Assembly: GCA_035499415.1 (NCBI GenBank)
Contig: DATJYV010000043.1
Coordinates: forward strand, 1 to 36,158
Source of the DNA: DATJYV01 sp035499415
Lineage (GTDB): Bacteria > Bacteroidota > Ignavibacteria > UBA10030
Length of the DNA: 36,158 nt
Direction: 5' to 3'
Part shown: piece after piece, positions 16,295-24,485 of the stretch
Layout of the letters: each line of letters begins with the position of its first letter
Position numbering within the stretch: the first letter of the stretch is position 1
Notes under the pieces: generated by a model
Told to the model about the DNA's origin: nothing
Database searches by the model: none
What the model saw: only the letters and a program-made list of their open reading frames with translations
Position numbers and translations under genes: made by a program

Positions 16295-18478
16295 GTGACG
16301 AAATCCTCGTCATCGCCGTCGCTACAATACATCAAAGGGATAGGGCCGAAGCGTGCCGACGTGCTCCGGAGCGAAGGCATCGGGACAATCGAGGATCTCC
16401 TTTTTTATTTTCCCCGCGGATATCTCGACCGCTCGGCCATCGTCCCCATCGGTCAACTTCGCTCGCTGGTTTCTTCGGGGGAGGAGGTGACGGTCATCGG
16501 CGAGGTAACGAAGGTTGAGGCCCGTCGCGCTTGGAAAAGCAATCGGTCGATGTACATTCTGAATGTGGAGGATGAGTCCGGTCTCCTGAGGTGTGTGTGG
16601 TTCGAGGGAAGCCGGTGGCTTCGGGGCCTTTTCGACGAACGGGACCTGGTGGCCCTTTCCGCCGCCCCGACGCTCGACAAGCGCGGCAGGCTGCAGTTTG
16701 TCCATCCCGCGTTTGACAGGTTGAAGAACGACGAGGAAAACGAACCCAACTGGGCGAACATGCTCAATACCGGGGCTATCATCCCAAAATATTCCTCGAC
16801 GCGTTCACTCACGGAGGTCGGACTGGACAGCCGGGGCTTGAGGAGGATTATCCGCAGGGCACTCGACGACCATCTCGACCTTATAACGGAATCGCTCTCC
16901 GACGAAATCCGCGACCGACACCGGCTTCTCCCGCTCCGGAACGCAATCCATGGAATTCACAAGCCCGCGAGCAACGAAGATCTCGCGTCATCCCAAAGAC
17001 GCCTGAAGTACGATGAGCTCTTCTTCTTTCAGCTTCTCCTGGCATTTCGCAAGCGCGGCTGGTCCGAGGACATCCGGGGAATTCAGTTCGACCCTCCCGG
17101 AAACAAGACGCGCGTTCTGAGAACATCGCTTCCCTTCGAACTGACGCGCGCCCAGGATCGCGTGCTCGGGGAAATATGCACCGACCTGCAAACGTCCCGC
17201 CCGATGAATCGATTGCTCCAGGGAGATGTTGGGAGCGGGAAGACGGTTGTGGCACTCCTTGCGGCTCTCGTTGCGGTGGAAAATGGCTGCCAGGCGGCGT
17301 TTATGGCGCCGACCGAGGTTCTAGCCGACCAGCACTTTCGGACGCTCTCCCATCTGCTCCGCGGGATGGACGTCAACGTCCGCCTGCTCGTCGGCGGGCA
17401 GAAGAAGAAACTGCGCCTGGATGTCAGGGATGATATTCGTCGGGGAAGTGCGCAGATTGTCGTGGGGACTCACGCCCTCCTCGAAGAAGGCGTCGAGTTT
17501 GCGAAGCTGGGACTTGTGGTCATCGATGAACAGCATCGGTTCGGCGTCGACCAGCGGGCGAAGCTGAGGCAGAAGGGAATGAATCCTCATGTGCTCGTCA
17601 TGACGGCGACGCCCATCCCGCGAACGCTGGCCATGACGCTGTACGGCGACCTGGACATGTCGACGATCGACGAAATGCCGGCGAACCGCCTTCCCGTGCG
17701 AACGGCGGTCCGGACGCAGAAGGACAAGGCGAAGGCCTATGACTTCATCGCCCATGAGGCCCGCCGGGGAAGACAGGCCTTCATCGTGTTTCCGCTGATC
17801 GAGTCCTCGGAGAAGCTCGACCTTCAGGCCGCGACCGCAGAATTCGAGGTTCTCCGCGACGGGCTGTATCGCAACTTGGCCGTCGGACTTCTCCACGGAA
17901 GATTGAAGTCGGAGGAGAAGGGTCGCGTCATGGAACAATTTGTCAAGGGCGCGATCAATGTCCTCGTGACGACGACCGTGATCGAAGTGGGGATCGACGT
18001 GCCGAACGCCACCGTGATGCTCGTCGAAAATGCGGAGCGGTTCGGATTGTCGCAGCTTCATCAACTGCGCGGCCGAGTCGGCAGGGGACAGGATAAATCG
18101 TACTGCATTCTCGTCTCGAACGCGGCCGTCTTCGAAGGAAGCCTGAAGAAACTCTCCGCCGACGAACGGCGTCAGGAACAACAGAAGGCGCGCGTGCGGC
18201 TCGAAACGATGGAGAAAACGAACGACGGATTCGAAATTGCAGAAGTGGACTTGAGGTTGCGCGGTCCGGGTGAGTTCTTCGGAACCCGGCAAAGCGGCGT
18301 CCCGGGCCTTCGCATTGCGAACATCGTCGAGGACATCGATATACTGAAGCAAGCACGCGCGGATGCATTCTCTCTTCTGCACAAAGACCCGCAACTCCTT
18401 TCGCACGTTAACGCTCCCGTTCGCACGCGCTTCGAACAGAAATACAAAGCGACGCTCGACATCTCGCACGTCAGTTGA
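16295..18478 (+). CDS. recG: ATP-dependent DNA helicase RecG
   Basis: RecG remodels stalled replication forks and Holliday junctions. The 727-residue protein has an N-terminal wedge/OB region beginning IKGIGPKRADVLRSEGI and including EVTVIGEVTKVEARRAW. The helicase core contains Walker A GDVGSGKT (about 310-317), MAPTEVLADQHF, the DEQH box (411-414) followed by RFG, and TATPIPRTLAMTLYGDLD. Motifs IV-VI include VIEVGIDVPNATVM and QLHQLRGRVGRG. The C-terminal DLRLRGPGEFFGTRQSG is diagnostic of RecG. The start used is GTG at 16295. A slightly different start is possible. Confidence 0.96.
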   Translation: MTKSSSSPSLQYIKGIGPKRADVLRSEGIGTIEDLLFYFPRGYLDRSAIVPIGQLRSLVSSGEEVTVIGEVTKVEARRAWKSNRSMYILNVEDESGLLRCVWFEGSRWLRGLFDERDLVALSAAPTLDKRGRLQFVHPAFDRLKNDEENEPNWANMLNTGAIIPKYSSTRSLTEVGLDSRGLRRIIRRALDDHLDLITESLSDEIRDRHRLLPLRNAIHGIHKPASNEDLASSQRRLKYDELFFFQLLLAFRKRGWSEDIRGIQFDPPGNKTRVLRTSLPFELTRAQDRVLGEICTDLQTSRPMNRLLQGDVGSGKTVVALLAALVAVENGCQAAFMAPTEVLADQHFRTLSHLLRGMDVNVRLLVGGQKKKLRLDVRDDIRRGSAQIVVGTHALLEEGVEFAKLGLVVIDEQHRFGVDQRAKLRQKGMNPHVLVMTATPIPRTLAMTLYGDLDMSTIDEMPANRLPVRTAVRTQKDKAKAYDFIAHEARRGRQAFIVFPLIESSEKLDLQAATAEFEVLRDGLYRNLAVGLLHGRLKSEEKGRVMEQFVKGAINVLVTTTVIEVGIDVPNATVMLVENAERFGLSQLHQLRGRVGRGQDKSYCILVSNAAVFEGSLKKLSADERRQEQQKARVRLETMEKTNDGFEIAEVDLRLRGPGEFFGTRQSGVPGLRIANIVEDIDILKQARADAFSLLHKDPQLLSHVNAPVRTRFEQKYKATLDISHVS

Positions 18479-18599
18479 AGGGGAAGCAGGTTCATTTCAT
18501 TTTTTGATCTGGTCCGTTCGGTGGCGAGGAGAGATGTTTCGCGGATTTTTTTTCGTGGGAGTGATTCCGCGTTTCGACGAAGAAAATCGACGAAAAAAC

Positions 18600-18629
18600 T
18601 TGACAACAAGCGCCAAAAGCATATATTTG
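18600..18629 (+). promoter_or_regulatory. Candidate promoter for the ATP-grasp/GNAT/KamA cluster
   Basis: TTGACA at 18600-18605 is followed by a 16-base spacer and TATATTTG at 18622-18629. The second box fits both a sigma-70 -10 and the Bacteroidota -7 consensus TAnnTTTG. Transcription would begin near 18636, giving a leader of roughly 60 bases before the TTG start at 18698. Confidence 0.6.
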
Positions 18630-18697
18630 TAGTAAGAAATGTTGTTCATTGAAAGTTCAAGCACGACGCTCACAACGCGAAAGGTTGAACACACTGC

Positions 18698-19789
18698 TTG
18701 CGAAAGCACCTGAGTGTCGCACTCGTCTATAACCTGAAACCGCCGGACGGAGATCAGGATCCCGCGGATGAATTGGAAAGAGACGAACGACCCGGCGACG
18801 TCACAGCCGTAGAAGCGCAGACACAGCGCGAGACGAAGCAAGACACATACGCAGAATGGGACACGGAAGCGACCATTCTGGCAGTCAAAGCAGCTCTTCA
18901 GCAGCACCACACCGTCTCCCTCATCGAGGCCAACGAAGAGGCCTTCCAGAACTTCCTGCGAGTTCGTCCCGATTTTGTTTTCAACATTGCGGAAGGCATG
19001 CGCGGTGCATCGCGCGAAGCACAAATCCCCGCCATCCTCGAACTCCTCGGCATTCCTTACACCGGCTCCGACCCGCTGACCCTCGCGCTTTGCCTCGATA
19101 AAGCGCGCACAAAAGAAATTCTCTCGTACCACAGAATCCCGACGCCGGCATTTACCGTCGTCGAACGTTCCGATGATGTCGGGACGGTCGACATTCCGTA
19201 TCCTCTCATTGTGAAACCGCTGTACGAAGGGTCGAGCAAGGGCATCCTTGAATCTTCCGTTGTGCGGTCGCGCTCCGAACTGAAAAAAGAAGTCGCCCGC
19301 ATCCTGGCCGACTATGACGAGCCGGCCCTGTTGGAAAAGTATCTTCCGGGACGTGAATTTACCGTCGCAATTCTGGGAAACGGCCGAAATACCCGGGTTT
19401 TGCCCATCGTGGAAATCGTGTTTGACGGGTTCCCCCAAGCGGCCAACGGCATCTATTCCTATGAGGCGAAATGGGTCTGGGACACGGTCGATACTCCGGT
19501 CGACGTGCACCGTTGTCCCGCCCGGATTTCGCAGGAGCTGGAGCGCGCGATAAGCGAAACCGCGAACGCGGCCTTCCGGGCCCTGCACTGCAGAGACTGG
19601 TGTCGGGTCGACATTCGCCTCGACGAGCGCGGAGTGCCGAATGTCCTTGAGTTGAATCCGCTCCCGGGAATTCTTCCTGACCCCGAGGAGCATTCGTGCT
19701 TCCCGCAAGCCGCCCGGGCCGCGGGGATCGAATACCAGGATCTGATCAACAGCGTCCTGGACCTTGCAATGGAAAGAGTCGGCCTGTGA
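18698..19789 (+). CDS. D-Ala-D-Ala ligase-like ATP-grasp enzyme (first of a pair)
   Basis: The 363-residue protein has the D-Ala-D-Ala ligase fold signatures: FNIAEGMRG (95-103), LGIPYTGSDPLTLALCLDKARTKEIL, IVKPLYEGSSKGI (171-183, ATP-binding Lys173), EKYLPGREFTVAILG, YSYEAKW (253-259), and the Mg-binding VLELNPLPG (316-324). ATP-grasp ligases form amide bonds through an acyl phosphate. It is probably not the housekeeping Ddl, because the N-terminal serine/glutamate signature is absent and an acidic, charged insertion occupies about residues 15-55. The TTG start at 18698 is used. It heads a cluster with a second ATP-grasp gene, a GNAT and a KamA gene. Substrates are unknown. Confidence 0.82.
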   Translation: MRKHLSVALVYNLKPPDGDQDPADELERDERPGDVTAVEAQTQRETKQDTYAEWDTEATILAVKAALQQHHTVSLIEANEEAFQNFLRVRPDFVFNIAEGMRGASREAQIPAILELLGIPYTGSDPLTLALCLDKARTKEILSYHRIPTPAFTVVERSDDVGTVDIPYPLIVKPLYEGSSKGILESSVVRSRSELKKEVARILADYDEPALLEKYLPGREFTVAILGNGRNTRVLPIVEIVFDGFPQAANGIYSYEAKWVWDTVDTPVDVHRCPARISQELERAISETANAAFRALHCRDWCRVDIRLDERGVPNVLELNPLPGILPDPEEHSCFPQAARAAGIEYQDLINSVLDLAMERVGL

Positions 19790-19874
19790 TATCCTCGGGA
19801 ACCCTTTGCGTGCGGACTCCGGACGACCCAATCGATCGATCCATCCCTCTTCCCCATTACTGACCTCGATTCCC

Positions 19875-20969
19875 ATGCCGAAAAAAATTCACGTTGCAGT
19901 TGTGTTCAATGAACCGACGGTCGAAACAGATTCGGGAAGGCAGTACATCTCGGCGAACGGGAAGCTCGAGGCGATGGCGTCACACGCCCAGCTTGTCGAC
20001 CAGGCGGCAAAGGGCTTTCTGGACATGTCGGAGATTGGCGTCATCGAGGAGCGCGAACATGTGGAGCGGGCTTTGAAGGAGGTCGGTTACCGGACTTCGC
20101 TCTTTAACATGAACGGCGAACTCAAGAGACTGATCGATTTCATTCAGAACAAAGAACCGGATATCATCTTCAATCTGTGCGAATCGGTCGGCAATGATTC
20201 GATCCACGAAATGCACGTTGCGGGTGTCTACGAATTGTTGGGCGTCCCGTACACGGGGGCCGGATCCTTTACACTCGGCACGTGTCTGAGCAAAGTTCGA
20301 ACGAAAGAAGTGCTGACGTACCACGGGATCCCCACGCCCCACTTCGCGCTGTTCAAGCATGTGAACGAGATCAGCATTGACGACCTCGACCTGGAATTCC
20401 CGCTGATCGTCAAGCCGTCGCACGAGGATGCAAGCGTCGGAATCGAGAATTCTTCGGTGGTTGAAGACCTCGCGTCACTCCGGAAGCGCGTCCGTTACAT
20501 TTATCAAACGTTCGACCAGCCGGCGCTCGTCGAAGAGTACATCGATGGACGCGAGCTCAACCTCGCCATCATGGGGAATCGGCGGCCCGTCGTTCTTCCG
20601 ATCTCCGAAATCGATTTCAAGAAACTCCCCGAGGGCTATCCGCGCATCGTGACGTACAACGCAAAATGGGTCGAGGGAACGGCAGAGTTTGTCGGAACGG
20701 TCGGCATCTGCCCGGCGAATATTTCGGCGGAAGTCGAGCAGAAGGTCAAGGAGCTCGCACTGAAAGCGTATCGCTTGCTCGGACTCCGGGATTACGGCCG
20801 CGTCGACATGCGCATTGACAAAAAAGGGAATCCATTCGTGCTGGAAGTCAACCCCAATCCGGATATCTCGGACAGCGCCGGATTCGCACGGTCGGCCCGC
20901 GCCTACGGCTTGTCCTTCCACGACGTCATCTCGCGGATCGTCGAATACGCGTGGGAGCGGACGCCGTAG
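19875..20969 (+). CDS. D-Ala-D-Ala ligase-like ATP-grasp enzyme (second of a pair)
   Basis: The product is 364 residues with the same fold as its neighbour: FNLCESVGNDSIHEMHVAG (99-117), LLGVPYTGAGSFTLGTCLSK, FPLIVKPSHEDASVGI (175-190, Lys180), VEEYIDGRELNLAIMG, YNAKW (261-265), and VDMRIDKKGNPFVLEVNPNPD (310-330) with the Mg-binding Glu/Asn. The two proteins are clearly related but far from identical, so they are likely to act on different substrates. The N-terminal insert (residues 15-60) differs from the first paralogue, and the Ddl signature is again missing. The ATG at 19875 is chosen over an upstream in-frame ATG inside the previous gene. The product may form the second amide bond of a small peptide (inference). 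Confidence 0.82.
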   Translation: MPKKIHVAVVFNEPTVETDSGRQYISANGKLEAMASHAQLVDQAAKGFLDMSEIGVIEEREHVERALKEVGYRTSLFNMNGELKRLIDFIQNKEPDIIFNLCESVGNDSIHEMHVAGVYELLGVPYTGAGSFTLGTCLSKVRTKEVLTYHGIPTPHFALFKHVNEISIDDLDLEFPLIVKPSHEDASVGIENSSVVEDLASLRKRVRYIYQTFDQPALVEEYIDGRELNLAIMGNRRPVVLPISEIDFKKLPEGYPRIVTYNAKWVEGTAEFVGTVGICPANISAEVEQKVKELALKAYRLLGLRDYGRVDMRIDKKGNPFVLEVNPNPDISDSAGFARSARAYGLSFHDVISRIVEYAWERTP

Positions 20970-20976
20970 CAGCGCG

Positions 20977-21450
20977 ATGCCCATACGACGATTCGAGAAG
21001 GAAGATGTCCCGCGGCTGACCGACATCGTCCGAGCGACGAATGTCTTTCGGCCGGAAGAAGTGGCGGTGGCAGTCGAGTTGATGGATATCTCCGCCGACG
21101 GCTCAAACGATGAAGATTATGTGCTCTTTACCTATGTGGATGACGGAGGAACCGTGCAGGGGTACTACTGCGTCGGCCCGACGCCGATGACGACGTCGAC
21201 GTTTGACCTCTACTGGATCGCCGTCGAACCGGGCGTGCAGGGCAAGGGGATCGGCCATGAGTTACTGACGCATTGCGAGCGATATGTCAAGGACCACGGC
21301 GGCACACTCATTATGGTCGAAACATCGTCCCAGCCAAAGTACGACGGGACGAACAAATTTTATCGCAATCACCGCTACGAGCAGTCGGCGCGTGTCAAAG
21401 ATTACTACGGACCTGCCGACGACCTGATCGTCTACTCCAAACATGTGTAG
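20977..21450 (+). CDS. GNAT-family N-acetyltransferase
   Basis: The 157-residue protein has the GNAT fold. Strand 4 and motif A read LYWIAVEPGVQGKGIGHELL (79-97), with the acetyl-CoA pyrophosphate loop QGKGIG (88-93). The C-terminal part KFYRNHRYEQSARVKDYY is the usual beta6-alpha-beta7 substrate end. It starts 7 bases after the second ATP-grasp gene, so it is part of the same transcript. In the known Abl pathway a lysine aminomutase is paired with a beta-lysine acetyltransferase (AblB), but AblB is much longer, so this enzyme is not a simple AblB. The acceptor amine is unknown. Confidence 0.85.
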   Translation: MPIRRFEKEDVPRLTDIVRATNVFRPEEVAVAVELMDISADGSNDEDYVLFTYVDDGGTVQGYYCVGPTPMTTSTFDLYWIAVEPGVQGKGIGHELLTHCERYVKDHGGTLIMVETSSQPKYDGTNKFYRNHRYEQSARVKDYYGPADDLIVYSKHV

Positions 21451-21501
21451 ATGAAGCGGTGCGAACACCTGCGGCCGATTAAAGGAGGATAGGAACTTCT
21501 T

Positions 21502-22659
21502 ATGGAACTGTGGCAGGAGATGTTGCGGCAAAGCGTGGACAGCGGCAAGGACCTTGTCGAGCGTTTTGGGTTCGACCCTGAGACGTCGGAGAAGCTGAAC
21601 AAGTTTTTTCACACCCGGATCAATCCGTACTATCTCAGTCTCATCAGGCATCCGGGCGACCCCATCTGGCTCCAGTGCATTCCGGATGCTGCGGAGCTCC
21701 AGGATGAGAACGCCTCGGACGACCCGTTGAACGAGGAGCGGGACAGCCCCGTCCCGAGCATCACGCATCGCTATCCGGACCGCGTTCTGTTCCTGATCAC
21801 CAGCCAGTGCTCCATGTACTGCCGGTTCTGCACACGCAAGCGGAAGGTCAGCGATTCGTCGAAGATCAACTCGAAGTACATCCAGGATGGAATTCAATAC
21901 ATCGCCTCCCACCCCGAAGTACGCGACGTGATTCTCTCGGGCGGCGACCCGCTCATGGTGACGGATTATGCTCTGGAGAGGGTCCTGGCGGGTCTCCGCG
22001 AGATACCGCATGTGGAGATCATCCGGCTGGGAACGAAGATGCCGTGCGTCCTGCCGCAGCGAATCACGCCGAAACTGTGCAAAATGATCCGCAAGTATCA
22101 CCCCATCTACGTCAACACGCATTTTAACCATCCCTGGGAGTGCACGGCAGAGGCCGAAAAAGCGTGCGCCATGCTCGCGGATGCCGGTTGTCCGGTGGGG
22201 AATCAGGCGGTCCTGATGAAAGGGGTCAACGACAACCCCGACGTGATGCTGGAACTGCATCGGAAACTTTTGAAAATGCGCGTGCGGCCCTACTACATCT
22301 ATCAGGCGGACCTCACGAAAGGAACGAACCATTTCAGGACTCCCGTGCGCGTCGGGCTGGAGATTATGGACAAGCTCCGGGGGCACACCTCTGGCCTGGC
22401 CGTCCCGTACTACGTGATCGATGCCCCCGGCGGAGGCGGAAAAATTCCCCTCTTGCCGCAATACGTCCTTGGCAGGAATGGCAAGGACATCATCCTTCGA
22501 AATTTCAAGTACGAGATTTACACGTATCCGGACGTCGAGGAGGGGACGCTGGACGTTCAGCGCGTCGAACGAAAATACCTGCGCAAGCGGCGCGAAGGAA
22601 GGAGAACTCAGCATATATCGCATCCTTCCGTTCGCCGCCCCGAGCCGGTGGAACGGTAA
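21502..22659 (+). CDS. kamA: KamA-family radical SAM enzyme, predicted lysine 2,3-aminomutase
   Basis: The 385-residue protein has the radical SAM triad C103-x3-C107-x2-C110 (CSMYCRFC), the SGGDPL loop (146-151) and the PLP motif DAPGGGGK with Lys314. The two aspartates that hold the lysine side chain in the clostridial enzyme (Asp293 and Asp330) align with Asp270 (QADLTKGTNHFRTPV) and Asp307, with the same spacing of 37 and 7 residues to the PLP lysine. This argues for L-lysine to L-beta-lysine isomerisation rather than glutamate. It lacks the C-terminal cysteines that bind zinc in the clostridial enzyme. A strong ribosome site AAAGGAGG (21481-21488) precedes the ATG. Confidence 0.88.
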   Translation: MELWQEMLRQSVDSGKDLVERFGFDPETSEKLNKFFHTRINPYYLSLIRHPGDPIWLQCIPDAAELQDENASDDPLNEERDSPVPSITHRYPDRVLFLITSQCSMYCRFCTRKRKVSDSSKINSKYIQDGIQYIASHPEVRDVILSGGDPLMVTDYALERVLAGLREIPHVEIIRLGTKMPCVLPQRITPKLCKMIRKYHPIYVNTHFNHPWECTAEAEKACAMLADAGCPVGNQAVLMKGVNDNPDVMLELHRKLLKMRVRPYYIYQADLTKGTNHFRTPVRVGLEIMDKLRGHTSGLAVPYYVIDAPGGGGKIPLLPQYVLGRNGKDIILRNFKYEIYTYPDVEEGTLDVQRVERKYLRKRREGRRTQHISHPSVRRPEPVER

Positions 22660-22680
22660 CAGCGATGCTGTTCCTCACCG

Positions 22681-22712
22681 GGCCCGGCGGTTGAATCTCC
22701 CGGGCCTTTTTT
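22681..22712 (+). terminator. Rho-independent terminator after kamA
   Basis: GGCCCGG (22681-22687) pairs with CCGGGCC (22700-22706) around a 12-base loop and is followed at once by TTTTTTATT. It closes the ATP-grasp/GNAT/KamA transcript and separates it from the DUF1272 gene. Confidence 0.85.
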
Positions 22713-22739
22713 ATTCCGCAATGGAAGGCAAGGGCTGAT

Positions 22740-23012
22740 ATGCTTGAGATGCGTCCCACGTGCGAATGTTGCGGCCGGCGGCTGGCGGCCGACTCCGATG
22801 AAGCCGTGATCTGCAGCCTCGAATGCACGTTCTGCATGAAGTGCGCGGTCGAGAAATTGAATTCCGTCTGTCCCAACTGTGGCGGGGCCCTCCGTCCGCG
22901 TCCAACGCGTCGCGGTGCGATGCTGAAGAAGTATCCGTCATCCACGAAACGCCGTCACAGGGCGGCGGGATGTGTGAAGGCGGCACGTCGGCTGCCGGCG
23001 CTTGCGGCTTAA
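22740..23012 (+). CDS. DUF1272 cysteine-rich zinc-ribbon protein
   Basis: The product is 90 residues. It begins MLEMRPTCECCGRRL and continues ICSLECTFCMKC and CPNCGG, the cysteine pattern of the DUF1272 family (Cys at 8, 10, 11, 25, 29, 32, 35, 44 and 47), which should bind zinc. The function of the family is not known. Residues 52-90 form a basic tail longer than usual for the family. A purine-rich GGAAGGCAAGGG just upstream may serve as ribosome site. It comes after the kamA terminator and 48 bases before the M24 peptidase, so it more likely belongs with the latter or stands alone. Confidence 0.82.
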   Translation: MLEMRPTCECCGRRLAADSDEAVICSLECTFCMKCAVEKLNSVCPNCGGALRPRPTRRGAMLKKYPSSTKRRHRAAGCVKAARRLPALAA

Positions 23013-23060
23013 AACTTTCATCTCCGCGCTATTCCCCCCTTCACCAACTGCAGGCAAATC

Positions 23061-24257
23061 ATGACTTCAGAGATGGTTCAAGAAATTCAGGAAAGTCTCC
23101 GGAGGGAGAAACTCGACGGATGGCTGCTCTACAATTTCCGGGGGTCGAATGTTTTTGCCACGCGGATGATGGCAATCCCGCCCCACATCATGTGCACCCG
23201 GAGGTATTTCTATTTTATTCCCGCAAAAGGCGAGCCGAGGAAGCTGGTCCATCAAATCGAGCAGTGGAATCTCGACCATGCCCCCGGCTCGAAGACGATT
23301 TATCTCAGCTGGTCATCGATCGACGCCGGGTTGAAAAAAATATTGCGCGGAGCAAAACGAATTGCGATGGAATACTCCCCGCGCTGTGCCATTCCCTACG
23401 TTTCGAACGTGGACGGGGGGACGGTGGAATTGGTTCGCAAGGCCGGGGCAAAGGTGGTGTCGTCGGCAAACCTCGTGCAGTATTTCGAAGCCCGATGGAC
23501 CGAGGAGCAGGCCCGGGATAATCTCGAAGCTGCGCGTCACCTTCGGCAGATCGTGGACGAGACCTTCCGCTTCGTCGGATCGCGGATCGCAAACAATGCT
23601 TCGGTCGACGAATACGCTGTTCAGCAGTTTATGGTATCTGAGTTTACGCGGCGGGGGATCATGTCCGAGGAAGCGCCGAATTGCTCGGTGAATGCCAACA
23701 GCGCGAACCCGCACTACGAGCCGACGAAGGAAATCCACAGCCCGCTGGGCAGGAACGATTTTGTTCTGATCGACCTCTGGGCAAAGAAGAACAAGCCGGG
23801 GTCCGTGTACGCCGACATTACCTGGGTCGGATACATCGGCACGTCGGTGCCGGACGAGTACACGAAGATTTTCGACATCGTGAAAGGGGGGCGGGATGCG
23901 GCGCTGAATTTTGTCCGGAATGCATTCGCGCGCAAGAAGGAGATCATGGGATGTGAGGTTGACGATGCGGCGAGGAGCTACATCAAGAAGATGGGGTACG
24001 GAAAATATTTTGTGCATCGCACGGGCCATTCCATCGGCGAGGTGATCCACGGAAACGGTGCGAATATGGACAATCTTGAAACGAGGGACGAGCGTAAGGT
24101 CATCCCGCAGACTTCGTTCTCGATCGAGCCGGGGATCTATCTCGAAGGGAAGTTCGGAGTCAGGACCGAGATCGACGTGTTCATTTCGAAGGAGGGGGAT
24201 GTCGTCGTGACGGGGGAACCTATCCAGGATCACGTGATCCCCATATTAAAGGCCTGA
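23061..24257 (+). CDS. M24-family metallopeptidase, Xaa-Pro peptidase-like
   Basis: The 398-residue protein has an N-terminal creatinase-type domain (1 to about 150) and a C-terminal pita-bread domain. All five metal ligands of the M24 family can be seen: Asp238 (LIDLW), Asp252 (ADITW), His323 (RTGHSIG), Glu356 (SIEPGIY) and Glu370 (RTEIDV). It should cleave the N-terminal residue from peptides, often Xaa-Pro. No signal peptide is seen, so it is cytoplasmic. It might cleave amide products of the neighbouring ATP-grasp cluster, but only position suggests this. The two-domain layout and the length are typical of prolidase-like members. Confidence 0.9.
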   Translation: MTSEMVQEIQESLRREKLDGWLLYNFRGSNVFATRMMAIPPHIMCTRRYFYFIPAKGEPRKLVHQIEQWNLDHAPGSKTIYLSWSSIDAGLKKILRGAKRIAMEYSPRCAIPYVSNVDGGTVELVRKAGAKVVSSANLVQYFEARWTEEQARDNLEAARHLRQIVDETFRFVGSRIANNASVDEYAVQQFMVSEFTRRGIMSEEAPNCSVNANSANPHYEPTKEIHSPLGRNDFVLIDLWAKKNKPGSVYADITWVGYIGTSVPDEYTKIFDIVKGGRDAALNFVRNAFARKKEIMGCEVDDAARSYIKKMGYGKYFVHRTGHSIGEVIHGNGANMDNLETRDERKVIPQTSFSIEPGIYLEGKFGVRTEIDVFISKEGDVVVTGEPIQDHVIPILKA

Positions 24258-24320
24258 AAATATGCGCGCACGGCATGAAAACGCACGGATAGGAAAATGA
24301 CGACCAGGCCTAAAAAACAC

Positions 24321-24349
24321 TTGACACACTACGAAATAAGCACTAACTT
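24321..24349 (+). promoter_or_regulatory. Candidate promoter of the TetR/ABC efflux operon
   Basis: TTGACA (24321-24326), a 17-base spacer and TAACTT (24344-24349) make a good sigma-70-like pair. TAACTTGG also matches most of the Bacteroidota -7 consensus. The leader to the tetR start would be about 130 bases and holds the inverted repeat below. Confidence 0.6.
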
Positions 24350-24358
24350 GGAAACGTA

Positions 24359-24377
24359 AGAAACGATAAAAGTTTCT
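24359..24377 (+). promoter_or_regulatory. Inverted repeat, possible TetR operator
   Basis: AGAAAC (24359-24364) and GTTTCT (24372-24377) form a 6-base inverted repeat with a 7-base centre, just past the predicted transcription start. The word AAAAGTTTC at 24368-24376 recurs at 24450-24458, 28 bases before the tetR start. Position and symmetry suit autorepression, but binding is not shown. Confidence 0.45.
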
Positions 24378-24485
24378 CGTGGATTGATGATAATGCCGAT
24401 GATTGCGAGTCGGTTTTTCTTTTGCACCATTGAAAACTGCGAATACTTTAAAAGTTTCCACAATCTTCTTCCCTCTTAACCGTTT

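Noticed and set aside
18698..19789. Calling this gene the housekeeping D-Ala-D-Ala ligase
   Set aside because: The N-terminal Ddl signature is missing, a paralogue is adjacent, and the neighbours are not cell-wall genes.
18497..19876. 459-codon antisense frame over the first ATP-grasp gene
   Set aside because: The plus-strand gene has all ATP-grasp motifs; the antisense product has none.
20977..21450. Calling the GNAT an AblB beta-lysine acetyltransferase
   Set aside because: It is far shorter than AblB and lies with two ligases, so the acceptor cannot be assumed.
21262..22623. 453-codon antisense frame over kamA
   Set aside because: The kamA frame has the radical SAM and PLP motifs, so the antisense frame is a shadow.
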